Shown here: in pieces, positions 33,518 through 46,140 of the stretch
How positions within the stretch are numbered: the first letter of the stretch is position 1
How the letters are laid out: every line of letters starts with the position of its first letter
Assembly (NCBI GenBank): GCA_016271365.2
Contig: CM057456.1
Span: 659,273,501 to 659,337,500, forward strand
Source of the DNA: Neoceratodus forsteri
Lineage: Eukaryota > Chordata > Ceratodontiformes > Ceratodontidae
Length of the DNA stretch: 64,000 bases
Direction of reading: 5' to 3'
Position numbers and translations under genes: made by a program
The notes under the pieces: model-generated
Told to the model about the DNA's origin: nothing
The model's input: only the letters and a program-made list of their open reading frames with translations
The model's database searches: none

Positions 33518-34593
33518 TGTTCAAACAACATAAAAACCCCTTGAAACTGGTCTGCCCTATACATCTCTGTGTTTAAAAGGCTTTATGCGCATCCTGTCAA
33601 GGAGTCTTCTAACTGCTTTCCCTGATTAGCACCGTGCCCATGTTCCTGGATCTCGGAGTCCCTCTAGCCCCCAACCAACCCTCCACTTTTCCCCCTCCCT
33701 CTCTATAGGTTCGCAACTCCTCTGTATGCTGGTGTTCATGCTCTGTGGCCACACTTGTCCTCTACTATGGCAGTGTACTATTCTACCTCTGATCCTCTTA
33801 AGTATCCCCGACCTGCCCTGTACCTCTACTATATGTATGATACTAGCATACACCATATTATATCCGTTGTTCTTACCTTATGTTCCGCTCTCTCAAGGCA
33901 CCCATCAAACTATTATGTATTGTATATGTTTTTCTAGGTACCTGACTATGTTATCGCTGCACTGTTTTTTTTTTGACTGCCTATAGACATTAATTTCCCT
34001 GTGTTCTCTCATGTACTAAATGTGTACAGATTACAATCTTACTCTGTATTATCTTAATCATCACACGTACAATGTTAGTGTTATGTACTAACTACAATAT
34101 TAACGAATCTTTAATGTTTATATATTGTATCTAATTGTCTTCCATGTGTATTATTTATTAATGGATATTTATTTATTGAATTTTGATGACCAGGTAGGCC
34201 CACTGGTCCCCGGAGGTCCCTTTTTTCAGGGGCGACCCGGGAGTTGCAGGACTAGTAGTATACACAGTTAGTACAGATGTAGCTTATAGCATCCGACGTG
34301 TTTTTATATATATATAACGGCATATTACATAGCAGGTTACCTTGATTAGCAAAGTGAAACAATGTAGGAGAGCCAGAGCCATACCTGGGTCACAATTAGC
34401 CGAGTAGAGTATTTTGGGAGGAGAGCCAGTAGAGAAGGGTTAGGGCTCTCAGCTCAGGTAGGAGTGAGGTAAGCGCTCAGGCAGGAGGGTGGTGTGGAAG
34501 TGTTAGGTAACATAGCACTGGCATTGACTCGTGGCAAGCATATGTGCCTTGAGTCTTGTTCGGAAGCTAACAGGTGATGGAGCTTCCCGAACC

Positions 34594-36395
34594 TCAGGAG
34601 GGAGGGAGGTTGTTCCATAGGGAAGGGGCAGTGTGGGAAAAGGGCATGCCCCCTGTCTTGTTCCTTACCCTAGGGACTTCGAGAAGAGTTTGGCCTGAGG
34701 TCCGTAGGTTGCGAGGATTTCGCTTGGCAGTTATGAGCCCTGCAAGGCTTGGGGGAGGTGCTGAGCTAATTAGCTTACGTACTAGGCAGAGCACTGGGTA
34801 CCTAAGACTGGCTTCGAATGATGGCCAGCTGAGTAGTGCTAGAGAATCACAATGGTAGCTCCTAGAGTGGGACTGAGTGGCAAAATGGACCACCTTGTTG
34901 TACAAGACCTGCAACTTGCTGAACTCAAGTTTGGCCATTCCCTGAAGTATCGGGGCAGCATAGGTGAGTGTTGGGAGTAGGACACACGAGGCAATGGCAG
35001 TCCTGGCTTCAGGGATCAGCTGATCCTTGAGACGATAGAGTGTACCAAGTTTACCATGAATGACTTTGGTGACTTGGTCAACATGTTGTTTTAGGGTGAA
35101 ACCTTGGTCCAAAGCAAGGCCAAGGTATTTTGTGGAGGCAACCACTTCAAGTTTGTTACCCACCCTGGCAGTGAGTTATAGGTATTGTGTTCTGTTTTGG
35201 CCAAGGAATCTGGGTCCGAACAACATGGCCTTGGTTTTGGTAGTATTAAGGACCATTTTATTCTTAGTAAGCCAGTTCTCCATAGTGAGAAGGTCCTCTT
35301 GGAGGGATGGACCAAGGTGACCCAGGTTGTCAGAGGATCTGTAAATCACGGCATCATCAGCATAGTGGATGACATTACTGCTCCCGCAGTGGTTGTGCAG
35401 ATCATTTATAAACAAGGAGAACAGGAGGGGACCGAGTATGGACCCTTATGGTATCCCCTCCTTAAGAGACAGTGGATCAGAGATCTTGTCCTTCCACTTG
35501 ACCCTCTGAGAGCGACCAGTAAGGTAGCTTTCAAACCGCCTGAGAGCATGAGTGTCCAGGCCTGTGTTACACAATTTTTGATGTAGGAGTCGGTGGTCGA
35601 CCAAGTCGAAGGCCTTGGAAAGGTCAGTGAAAACCGCACCTGTGTTGGACCCTGAGTCAAGTTCCCTAAGCACATCTGCTGAGAACTTAGAGCGGTGTCT
35701 GTCCCATGCTTAGCTCAAAACCTATGTTGAGCCGGGGAAAGAAGCCGGTGTGCCTCTAAGTATTCATGGAGTTGAGTGTACACCCGTTCTTCCTGGATTT
35801 CTGCAAGGGTACAAAGCAGGGAGATTGGCCTATAGTTGCCAATGGGTTCCACAGGCCCACCCTTGTGAATAGGGACCACATGAGCGTGTTTCCACAGTTC
35901 TGGGACAGTCCCTTCTAGAAGGGACTGGTTTATGAGCCAGGTAAGAGGCCTTGCGAGTGCTGGAGCACCGTCCTTGAGTAGTCTAGCTTGGATACCGTCA
36001 GGCCCACCTGATCCTCTCGTTTTCAAGGACTTTAGAAGGGTGAGGACTTCTTTAACCTTAGCTAGTCTCAGATGAAAAGATGGGTGGTCTAGGTTAAGAG
36101 GTTCCAGAATGTGGGACTTATTTTTGGTCACTGGGAGCCCAGCCTTGTAATCATCAAGGTTTGTGAAATGGCGATTAAGGGCCTCAGCAATGAGGGTCCC
36201 ATCGTTCAGTAACTGCCCATTTGCCTCTATAGGGTCTGGGGCCGCCGTACTGTTTCCCTTTATTAGCTCGTTGATTTGAGACCAGAATAACCTCTGGTTG
36301 CCTAGGTTAGTTTTCTGGAGGTGATTGACGTTATGCCCTCTTTGCCAGTTTGACAGCATGCTTACTTTGGTTTCTAAGAGCTGTGTGGGTCTCAA
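34594..36395 (-). pseudogene. L2 reverse transcriptase and C-terminal region
   Basis: From the right: linker LGNQRLFWSQINELIKGN, then the RT core with SGGPDGIQARLL, VVPIHKGGPVEPIGNYRPIS and LLSPAQHRF (to 35715). After a frameshift, GAVFTDLSKAFDLVDHRLL holds the first catalytic Asp and IHYADDAVIYRSSD (about 35346-35372) the second and third. Then come NKMVLNTTKTKAMLFGP, KYLGLALDQGFTLKQHVDQV and a C-terminal SYHCDSLALLSWPSFEASLR, ending FSHTAPSLWNNLPPS at 34594. These residues are typical of L2. Frameshifts at about 35700, 35440 and 35170 break it into four pieces. Confidence 0.88.
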
Positions 36396-36461
36396 GGTCA
36401 GCTTGGAGTGAGGAGATCTTGAACTTTTTCCAGGCTTTGTCGTGGTGGATCATCAGGGCCT

Positions 36462-37392
36462 TTAGGGGGGAGTGATCCACTTGTAGCAACTGCCTTTAAC
36501 ACGATTGGTCTTCACCGGAGCAAAGAGATCGGTGGCCCTCGTGAGGGATTTCTGGAAGAAGGCGACTGCCGCGTCCAGGGTAGGGAGGCGTCGTAGCGGA
36601 CTCCAATCAGTGTTACTGAGAAAGGTATTATATTGCCCGGGTGAGAATTTAGAGTAGTCCCTCGTTGTGAGGATTCTAGGTTGAATCCTGTCTGTCCTGT
36701 TCTTCCAGACACAGAAGATGGGCGAGTGGTCGCTCAGGGCATCTGCCATAGTGCCTGCCAACTGAATATTCTTTGGGTTTGACACCAGAGCCCAGTCGAT
36801 GGTTGAGTGCCTTCCTGTTCTATGATTCATTCTGGTGGGTTCAGTAATAATCTGTGCAAGATTTACCTCATGCAGCAGGCCATTAATAGATGACTTAGCC
36901 TCCTGGGCCCAGTTCAGGTTGAAGTCCCCCAGTATGAGGAGTTCAGACGCGACCTCTGTGGCTAGGGCTTTCATGAGTGTCTCCAGGGATTGAAGAGCAT
37001 ATTTGGGGGGAGGGGCTATATACACACCCAATGGTAAGGTGCTTGACACCGCCTAGGGTGAACCGTATAAAGATCGATTCAATCTCAGGGGACATGCTGT
37101 GCAGCATGCTGATCTGGAAGGAGATTAGGGTGTCCTTCACATAGATGAGCACCCTTTTAGTTATTCTGTCTTTTCTGTAGTGGACATACCCTGAGGCAGT
37201 TACTTCGTGCTCGAGGACATGGGGTTTTAGCCAGATCTCTGAGACTGCTAGCACATCTGGTTTATATAGGTCAAGCCACGCTTGAACTTCATGTATCTTT
37301 GGCCGAAGGCTGCATATATTCATATGAGAGATCCGCAGCCCCTTCGAGGACAGCCAGGTGGTCCTGGGGGGAGGATATTGAGAGGTTTGCAA
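36462..37392 (-). pseudogene. L2 AP-type endonuclease
   Basis: The first piece (37392-36943) has LRISHMNICSLRPKIHEVQ, DVLAVSEIWLKPH and FTLGGVKHLTIGCVYSPS, the Asn, Glu and Tyr blocks of AP-type endonucleases. The second (37049-36462) has LLILGDFNLNWAQE (catalytic Asp-Asn) and ALSDHSPIFCVW (the SDH box). Together they form the full nicking domain that opens the target for reverse transcription. A frameshift near 37030 separates the two pieces, and another near 37340-37400 separates the domain from the 2A-like segment upstream. Confidence 0.85.
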
Positions 37393-37403
37393 TTCCAGGG
37401 CCC

Positions 37404-37762
37404 GGGTTCAGTTAGATATCGCCCGCAAGAAGCAACAGAACTGTTAGGTGACGTAGGGTTAGGGTAAGAGTGGGGCGCCTCACTTTGCTGGGTATACTCC
37501 TGGTTTGGAGAAGTGACCTGTAGCAAATCCCGTTTCTTGTGAATTTGTAGGCAACTAGGAGGGAGATAGTGCTCGCGGGGGATGGGCAGTAGTAGCGGCT
37601 GGTAGGGTGTGTAGCAGGTCCCTGTGGGCCATAGGTGGTAGGGTCATGTAGGCTAGCGAGCCGGTAGACCCAAAGTACAGCAAGAATATAGGTGGTAGCG
37701 AGGAAGAGACCTCTGTTAGGTTTACAGGAACACATCTTGCCAATCCACGTCGACCGCTGGCT
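37404..37762 (-). pseudogene. L2 ORF N-terminal region with a 2A-like motif
   Basis: The frame continues rightward into the hAT-like insert. Before the endonuclease it reads HLTVLLLLAGDI, a stop, then LNPGP (about 37403-37441). The 2A consensus is D-(V/I)-E-x-N-P-G-P, so the Glu codon has become TAA and the rest is intact. 2A peptides make ribosomes skip a peptide bond and release two proteins from one ORF. They are known from some L2 and CR1-group LINEs. The upstream 110 residues are Ser/Thr/Pro-rich with no known domain. Confidence 0.75.
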
Positions 37763-38859
37763 TAGGGATGCCACGATAACATGATATGACGATATATCAC
37801 GATAATTGCCACTGACAATAACTTATTGTTCTAGTGTGCCATATCATGTTATCGTAGCATAATATACCGCGAGTATACAGTGGTAAGCACCTCAGCTTGC
37901 TTTTTACCAGCAGCACATCCCTTTCCAGTTGCAACCATGATGCCTGACTCCCCACCATCCTTCTATCAGATTTTTAGTATTTTCCTTAAAATAAGAAATG
38001 CAGTGCTGGCTATGTGGCGGAGTTTTGGGGGCCTGATCTCCTCACCTGTCACTATGCTGGTAAACCAGGTTCAGGGATAGACCTGGGTCACTCGAGTGCG
38101 GACTGCATGAAGGAGGACTGAGCATCCACGGACTGCTCCCCTTTTTCATTCTTATTTTTTCATCCCTCTGGGAGGCTCCTGGCTGGAGCTGCAGCCTCCC
38201 CTCATGAGGCGATTCACCCCTCCGGCTCCCGATGTCCCTGTATCGCTGGCCCTGGCCAGTCCCCTACAGATTACCCCCGCCACGGGGGCCAGGAGAGAGG
38301 GGACTGGTACTCCCTCCCCACTAGAGAACCAATCCAGATCACCGGGGCTGACCGCCACGGAGACTGGGAGCCATCATTAAGTCTGTCAGGGCTCCGTTTT
38401 TCCTGTTTTCTCCCATACCCCCTCCCCCAGATGTCATTACATAGGCGTGTGCCTCCTGACCCATACTGCCCTCCAGCCATCACCAGAGGGCAGTGCCAAA
38501 GCTGGATGACATGTCCTCTCTCCTCCCGAGAGAGTAAAGCAGTCCTCTGGATGCTTCATCCTCTCTGCCCCTGATGACCCCAGTGACCTGAAATCATTTC
38601 CTCAATCTGGGTCACCAGTACTGACGCTCAGTGCCTCAACCCTCAGCTCCACCAGGCTGGCAATGGCTCTCCTTTGAGGAGGGGACAGAAGTGCCACTGC
38701 TTGATCGCAGTCCTAGGGGAGGTGGATGATCTAGCAGTAACTGAGCCTGACTGGGTTCAGGGCCGATACATGCTGCCACATACTGCACAATCACACGTGC
38801 GCCAGCCCGAGGGATGAGGAAAAAGAAATGGGGGGGGAGAGATATGTGCACCAGTCGAC

Positions 38860-39248
38860 TTGGTACATAAGGACTGCTTGGCCCAACTAGTCTGCCCACT
38901 TTCCCTATCTAATATGATATTGCAGACCCTACTTGATCTCCGTCTTTACCCTCCCTTTCCTAACCAATAAGGTTCCCATATGCCTGTCCCATGAGTTCTT
39001 TAATCCTGTTACAGTTTTTGCCCCAACCACCTCCACAGGGAGGCTTTTCCAGGTATTCACCACTCTTTCTGTGAAGAAGTACTTCTTCACATTTCCACTG
39101 AATCTACCCCCCCAGCATCTGAGCATGACCCCTTTTTTTTCTGAAACATGTGTTTTGTGTACCTTCTTATTTATATCCGTGGAGGCATTTGAAAGAATCT
39201 GTCACTCCCTTTCTCCAGGGTACATATTGAGGTCCTTTAGCCTCCGCC
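38860..39248 (-). pseudogene. CR1-type LINE, 3' part (first segment)
   Basis: It encodes the C-terminal residues NVKKYFFTERVVNTWKSLP and VEVVGAKTV, shared with the other CR1 copies. At the 3' end, CTTGGCCCAACTAGTCTGCCC is the usual CR1 3' UTR text, but the final octamer tail is lost. At 39248 a SINE-like insert interrupts it; the CR1 resumes at 39781 with TTTTGATGCAGGCCCTGCATC and is cut again at 39848 by an L1. Confidence 0.85.
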
Positions 39249-39780
39249 TTTTTTTTTTGGCTCCCCACCCACACTGGTCGGTCTCCTTCGGGCTCAGTTA
39301 TGGACCGTGATTCCCACTCACCATATCACAGTCAGCCCCAGAGGCCCTGATTTATCCTTCATCGGGTGGGTCCCCTACCTTCACAGGAATGAGCCTTCTT
39401 TCTGGTCCTGGGTGCTGCTGAGGTGGGCTTCGGTACTCTGGTGGTGAGGATCCAGGAGGGCCACCACCCGATGGACCAGCATACATTCTGTTTTTCTCCC
39501 GCAGGTGTGTGACGTCCATGATGCAAGGCCAATGCCAATGCCAGCATCAGTCATGCTCCTTGGCTAGTGGCACCAGGTGTGCTGCTGTACCCCTGGCCTC
39601 CCCCTTGGGTCAGTAGGCACCAGTCCTCTACCCCCCCCCCCAAGAGAAGGCGGAGCTGTTGGTGATCGCCCATCCTTCTCTCCCTGGCCAAAGCCCTCCG
39701 ATGCCCAAGTCCATTCCCGAACCCGAGTCGCTCACGTAGCAGTGGTAAATCTTTCCACTGTGCCGACAGGCTGTGATAGG
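39249..39780 (-). mobile_element. Candidate tRNA-derived SINE, copy 1
   Basis: It starts with a T10 run (an A-tail on the minus strand) and is inserted in a CR1 that resumes at once on the other side. On the minus strand the 5' end reads CTGTCGGCACAGTGGAAAGA (A-box-like) and, about 40 nt on, GGGTTCGGGAATG (B-box-like), the RNA polymerase III promoter layout of tRNA-derived SINEs. A second, diverged copy lies at 48985-49405. The SINE call is inference from tail, promoter-like boxes and copy number of two. Confidence 0.5.
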
Positions 39781-39848
39781 GCTTTTGATGCAGGCCCTGC
39801 ATCATTTTAGTTCCCCTCTTCTTGACATACTGAACTGTATGTTCTTCT
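39781..39848 (-). pseudogene. CR1-type LINE, short segment between the SINE and the L1
   Basis: Its text corresponds to the RATKMVQGLHQK region of the other CR1 copies. It ends with CTGTATGTTCTTCT (39835-39848), the left copy of the L1 target duplication; the right copy at 46240-46253 opens the next CR1 segment. Confidence 0.85.
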
Positions 39849-40059
39849 TTTTTTTTTTTTTTTAAATTCGTGTTTATTGCATATTTCGGCACAGTTGTAC
39901 ATTAGTTCAAGGTCACTTTCAACAGTTCTGTTTACAAAGGTACACACACTATACACCAAAGACAGTCTTGTGCATATTCATATTTTATCAGCTGAGTCTC
40001 TCTCCACCTTGAGAGTCTCAACTTATATTGTTAGGAATAGAGGTTTTAATCACACCCTT

Positions 40060-43000
40060 CAGATGGTCGCAACAGGCTTTCATATCTCCATATCCCTCTC
40101 TTGGTCCTCTCCTCCCACCTATTGCCCCCCTACCCCAGCATACCAGCCATAGGGTCCATCTTCTCCACGAAGACTTGTGTCCTCAGATTTATTCTGTGAT
40201 CTCCTCCATGTCTTTATCTCTCCTACAATGGAGACCCATTCTCAGTGAATCGGAGGGGACTGTGATAGCCATTTTTTTGTTATGGCCTTATGAGCCGCAA
40301 GAAGGATGTTCCACATGTAGAACCTGTCACCCCCCTCATCTTCTGGTTTCATTCCCAAAATCAAGTATTTAGGGCCTAAAGCAGAACTCTAAGAGAGTAT
40401 CTGTTTTATCGATTTATTAATTTCTGCAGTAATTCTTGAGGGTCGAACATGACCAGAAGACATGGAGACAGTTTGCCATAGTTGCCCCACATCCCTCCAG
40501 CACCCCTGTACAGTTCTTGTCCCATTTACTTTGAACATTTGTGTGATGAAAATCTCATTTTACTTTCCATTCATATTCTTTCCAAAGTGGGGTGTGTAGC
40601 GTCTTAGAGGTCTGTGCAAGAACCGTGGTCCACTCTTCCTTCCACAAACTAGCCCCCAACTCCTGCTCCCATCTACTTTTAGTTTGGGAGGACTTGTTCC
40701 CTCCCTCCTCAGTGCCATAGATAGATGATATTTGCCTTTGATCTTTGTTAGGTTTATTATTTCAGTCATCGTATTTAGCAACCCCTCAGAGGGTTTGGTT
40801 TGTTTGGAGGAAGATTGTAGTTTATGTATGTGGGCTCTTATCTGTAAATATCTAAAATAATCTCCTGTCTTAGCAGAATTTTTCTTTGATCGGCTGAATT
40901 CCATAACGATACCGCCTCTATAAACTGGTCTAGGAGTACAGTCCCAGTCTCCCCATCTTTTAAAGGTGAGGTCTTGTCTAGAGGGAGCTACACGGGGTCC
41001 CATAAACCATCTTAATGGCCAGAGCCACGACATCGATGCCATGTTGCCCATAGGCGTTTAAAAGAGCCCAAGGTGTTTTTTACTGATAGCAGAGATATCT
41101 CTCCGTCTGTGGTCCGTGAACCTGGTGTCAGGGCTCATGCCCCCAGAGGCATACCATCCGTCACGACTTCTCCAATCCCCTTCCATCGGGCCGTGTATGT
41201 TCTGGCCGACCATAGGAGGGCCCATCTTAATTGGGTGGCCAAGAAGTAATCTTCCAGGCACGGAACGTTTCTACCCCCATATTTTCTACTTGTCTGTAAT
41301 ATTATATTCTTAATTCTTGGTCTCCTGTTATTCCAGATAAATTTTATAAGCATCCTTTGCCATATTTGGAATTGGTTTTATGTATTTTATTGGGAGATAT
41401 TGAAATAGATATAGATATTTGGGAGGATGTTTCATCGATACTGTCTGTATCCTTGAATATAAGGGTAGGTTCAGGGCTTCCATCTTTTAATGTCAATGTC
41501 TTATCTGGGACACAGTTGGTTCAAAATTAATGCGAAAAGCATTGACAAGTTTTGGGATTTGGGTGCCAAGATATTTTATTTCTTCTTATTCCAGTTCGTA
41601 TTCAATAGCTGCTTAATATTGGGTGAAGGGTTATAGTGAAATTTCAATACCCGGTTTTATTTTTATTTAGTATATCCTGAGAACTGGCTAAATTTGTCAA
41701 TTATAGACCAAATTTAGGGATGGATCTGTTCGGATCAGTTATATACAGGAGAACGTCGTCTGCATATAAGGAGATTTTATGGTCTCCTTCACCCTCTACT
41801 CCTCTCACCTCCTTTGCTTCCTTATCGCCTGTGCTAAAGGTTCTATGTAAATATCAAAAAGTGGCGACAACGGGCATCCCTGTCTAGTACCCCTCCCCAG
41901 ATTGAACGTCTTGATATACCCCCGTTTACCCTTACAAAGGCTTGTGGAAAGGCATACAGAGCCTTGACTGCCTCACAAAACAGTGACTGGGAAGCCCATC
42001 CTTTTAGTACTAGGAACAAAAGTTCCAATCGACTTTGTCAACGCTTTTTCTACGCCAAGGCTCATGAGACAAGCGAGATATGTTGTTTATTAATGATGTC
42101 GATTATGTTTATGGTACTTCTAACACCCTCAGGGCCTACCTACCTCTAGGAAGCCCAGTTTGATCTGGGTGAATTAGATTAAGAAAGGTCTGCAACCTCT
42201 TGGCTATTATAGCTGTGAAGATTTTATAATCACGTTAAGGACTGAAATTGGTCTATATGAACCACAGTCCGTCAGGTCTTTTCCCTCTTTCGGGATCATG
42301 GTTATAGTAGTGTAATTCCATGATGGAGGAACTGCTTCTCCCTCCAGCCAGACTTGATTATAGACCGTTTTTAATATAGGGGTTATTTCCCCCACAAATG
42401 TTTTATACAGCTGTCCTCCAAACCCATCCGGGCCTGGGCATTTCCCCACTTTGAGGTCCCCAGTAGTGTTCAGAATCTCCTGTTGAGTGATTGGACACTC
42501 CAAGTTTTGTCTCTGGGTCTCTGTGAGCTGAGGGAGACTCAGAGTTTTCAGGAATTCCCAGGCAGCCCCAGGACACGATTCCGGCTGAGCTTGGTATAGT
42601 TTTTTATAGTATGTCACTAGCGCGTCCGTTATCTGTTCCCATTTGCATGAGATCTGCCCCGTGGTCGGGTGTCGAAGACCCTTAACATGTGATCGGGCGG
42701 ACTTTGCTTTAATCGATCGCTGAAGCGGTAGTGGTCTTGGGCCGCCTTCATAATAGGCCTGTTTTGTATAGATGAGAGCTTTCTCAGTCTCCAGCATCTG
42801 CAACCTCTGGAGCCTTGTCTTAACACCTTATCTGGCTTTCTCTATTTCTACAGAATTTTAACTTCTGTTGCCCTCAAAGTTTAAGTTCCTGATTTAACTG
42901 TTCCCTTTGTTTAACCCTCTCCCTCTTTTTAAATGTAGCTATCGAGATCAGCCTCCCCCTAAGCATGGTTTTTACCGTGTCCCACAGAATTTGGGGTGTG

Positions 43001-43860
43001 ATGTCTGCGTGTTCATTTAGCTGAATAGCCTGCTTTATTGCTTCCCTGATTTCCTCTTTGACCTTGTCATCTCTAAGTAGGCTGGTATTTAGCCTCCATT
43101 ATGTTTGTTTTTTTGGGAGCTGCAGGTCTAACTCCAAATAAATAGGTTTATGATCGGAAGACTCTTCTCCCACCCACATAGACTCAACCACTGAGATGTC
43201 CCTTGCATATGTAAAAACATATCAGGCGCAAAAATATGTTGTATCTTGGGGTGAGAAGTATAGTCTCGCTCACAGTGGGTATTTCTCTCTCATATATCTA
43301 GCAAACCTGTCCCTCATGAGCCTTCCCACAGACTTGGAAATCCCACCGCTCAGCGCTGGAACTGTGGAGGTGGTATCCAGGGACCTGTCCATAACTACAT
43401 TCCAGTCCCTCCTCGCAATCACCACTCCCTTGCCCTATCTGCCAATAGCTTAAATATCTCTCTGCAAAAACTGTTGCTGAGCCTGGAGGCATAAACATTT
43501 AATAATGTCACCTGCAGATCCTGTACCGCCCGACCACCATCACATATCTCAGCCCTGCATCTATTATTACTCATCTTCCACAAATGGGAGGAGGCCGACA
43601 ATAGGATTGCAACGCTCTCTTTCTCCCATTCTCCAAGGATGCGTGATAGATAGTTGGGAATTCCCAGGTTCTTAACTTTAGAGCTTCTTTGGGAGACAAA
43701 TGTGTCTCCTGTAAAAACTGTATCTCACAATTCTGTCTTTTAAGGAATTTTTGAAGCTGTTTTCTTTTGATGGGGTGGTTTATACCATTTACATTGTAGG
43801 AGATTACCTTAGATTTCATCTTAACCATATTGTAGATTTTGGGTTTTTTCCAATGATCTG
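40060..43860 (-). pseudogene. L1 ORF2: endonuclease, RT and C-terminal region, broken
   Basis: From the right: the endonuclease begins at about 43830 with KVISYNVNGINHPIKRKQL and FLQETHLSPKEA, and continues with VTLLNVYASR and SSDHKPIYLELDL (about 43145). The linker and RT follow: QLTETQRQNLECPITQQEI, KCPGPDGFGGQLYKTF, TTITMIPKEGKD and YRPISVLN (42803-42207). The catalytic box HKISLYADDVLLYI is at about 41740-41785. The C-terminal part (41350-40060) includes AAHKAITKKWLSQSPP, near-identical in layout to the L1 at 7.8-9.6 kb. At least ten frameshifts or stops break it. It would nick DNA and copy the L1 RNA in place. Confidence 0.9.
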
Positions 43861-45245
43861 TTTCCTGTCTCAAGTCTAAGGGATTCAGCTTTAACCTCAG
43901 CAGCCTCTATTTCCTTCCCCAGCTTCAATAGCTGTCTTTTTTTTTTTTTGTCCTTGAAGTATGTATGCACCTGCCCAAAACTTTCCTTGTAGCCCCTCTG
44001 AGTGATCCAGTACAAAACAATAACCTGTTGGTTCCTAAATCATTGACCAGCCCGAATAAAACAGAGCAACAATAGGTGAACCGTCTGCCTTAGTGGGGAT
44101 AACAATTTTATAACATAATTTAACCATTGTTTCTCAACAAAACACCTTATAGTCTTTAAAATTTAAGTAGAAAATCTGTAACAGGTAGAACTTCCCTCCT
44201 CCGTCCTCCTTTCAACATATGCTCCACCTTTGTAGTACCAGAGTTGCACAGGCGGTAAAGAACCAAATCTGATAGACTGCAACTTCCTAGGTTAGTCCAG
44301 CCCCCCAGAAGCAGGCAGGTTGTGTCTCATTTGGGACACCTTGCCCTTTATGATGTTGTGGCTAAGCTTTTTAGAGCAACTTGTCTGGGTCTGTACCCTC
44401 GCGCCCAAGCTGTTACCAATGTCAGCAAAACTGAAGGCATAAGAAACCTTCTGAGATTCCAGTTTTCAAAGCCAATTTCCCCAGGCCCAAGATGAATAGA
44501 ATTAGAGATTTTCTCCTCACAGTACTTTGATTGTAAAAGGCATTTATCTTTTGGTCCTCCCCACCGAGGCGTCAGTAGAGATCTCCGGAGGGACCGTCAA
44601 ATGGTAGGGGTCTGCCGGCCGCCTGCCTGCTAGGCCAGAGTACTCCCAGTGGTGATCGGAGACCCCCCCCTTTTTAACTCTATACTCTGTATTCCTGGGA
44701 TACACTTGTCCTGTCCACATGTTTCAATACTTAAATAAAAACCATTTTATACCCAACTCTTTTCTACCATACAATCTGGGCAGATATTTGAGGAAGAATC
44801 CCTCCCACTCCCCTACCCTCCCAATTCCAACATAGCCCACTCACTCGCATCAGCCCCTGAACAAAAAGCCCCTTCTCTATTTTTTACCCAGATCCCACAA
44901 AACGGCTCCGTGACCAATGTATTTTACCACATGTTTTAAGGTCTCTTACTATAGTTCCAGCCAGGCAGGCAGTCCAGTTAGAAATTCAGCACTCGCAAGT
45001 CCTAATTTTCCCCCTTTATCTTTTTTTCCATCAATCTGCAGGATCTCTTTCCATCTGGGGCTCCATCGCCTGTGCTTGTACCTCTGGATCAGCATTCCCT
45101 CGTGAAATCAGGTCTGACCGCTGCACAGCGGAGACGTAAGGTTTCAGCAGATCAGTGATGTCTGCCGGAGGTTAGTGACGGCACTGCTTGGTTTGGCAGC
45201 CATTCCTCTGGCGCGCAACCATCGGGTAGACCTCCGGGCTCCTTC

Positions 45246-46140
45246 TCAATCGCTCCTTCTCAATCCCGGGACTGGGATTCCGATGTCTTCCAGGTAATTC
45301 TTAGCAGCCAACAGATCCTCAAAAACTTTGGGCCCCTGCTTGGTATCCACCCTTAGCCGAGCCGGAAAGAGTATCTGCGCCTTTAAGTTTCTGGCCCTGA
45401 GTTGCTTCACGATAGGCCACATGGTGCGATGCTTCCTGAACCCCAGCCGTGTAATCATTGTCGATCGTTACGGTGTGTGGCCAACGATTTTTTCTGCCTC
45501 CATGCCCTCTGGAGTATTTCCTCTTTAGAGGTGTAGCTCGACATCCGCACCACGAAAGACCTCGGACGGGACCCAGGACTCGAAGGGGGCTGAGCAAGGG
45601 AGCGATGCGCCCGATCCATTGAGACATCAAACTCGGGAGGCAGCTTCAGTAAGTCCCTTAGAATCTTTTGAAGATGGGTGATAGTATCTGTGGACCCTTC
45701 CTCAGTGCCTTCCGGAACACCGTAGATTCTAAGATTTTGCCTTCTGTTCCTTCCTACGATATCGTCGATTTTGGCTCAACTCCTCTCCTCGCCATCAGGA
45801 ACAGTAGGAGGCGGTCATGGCGCTCAGTCTGCTCCACAACCGAGGTGAAACCCAGCTCCAGTTTATCCATTCTATGCTGTATACTGCCAATGTCGGCTCT
45901 CAGTTCTGTTAGGGATGTGTCTATTTTTTGTACGGTTTTGGCGGTTTGCATTATAGACGCTATCAGTTGTGTATGTTCGTCCTCTGTGCCAATTTCCATC
46001 GTTGTGGCCACATCTTCAGTAGGCCCCGAAGTTGTCAAAAGCTTTTCTCCTTGTAGCAGCAGGTGTAACTTTTGGACCGGGGTCTGTACATTCCTGGATG
46101 CTTCTGCTTTAGATCTGGTTGTTTTTGTCGTCGACTGCAT
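45246..46140 (-). pseudogene. L1 ORF1 (nucleic-acid chaperone), frameshifted
   Basis: The first part (46140-45754) starts MQSTTKTTRSKAEASRN and contains a heptad-like coiled coil, with LRADIGSIQHRMDKLE near its end. After a frameshift, a second part in other frames ends with LFPARLRVDTKQGPKVF and FEDLLAAKNYLEDIGIP, which match the C-terminal RNA-binding domain of L1 ORF1 proteins. The trimeric ORF1 protein coats the L1 RNA. Between this and ORF2, the 1.2 kb at 44020-45240 hold no protein I recognise, which is a long spacer for L1. Confidence 0.75.

Larger units (their letters stand above)
34160..37762 (-). mobile_element. L2-type LINE, nearly complete, 5' part displaced by a hAT-like insertion
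   Basis: On the minus strand, antisense to HUS1, an N-terminal region with a 2A-like motif is followed by an endonuclease, a reverse transcriptase, a C-terminal region and a 3' UTR ending in AATAAATAAAT near 34160. At 37762 the ORF is cut after its second codon by the element 37763-47937; the missing ATG is found at 47951-47949, in frame once that insert is removed. The copy has several frameshifts but all domains are present, so it was full length or nearly so. Confidence 0.85.
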
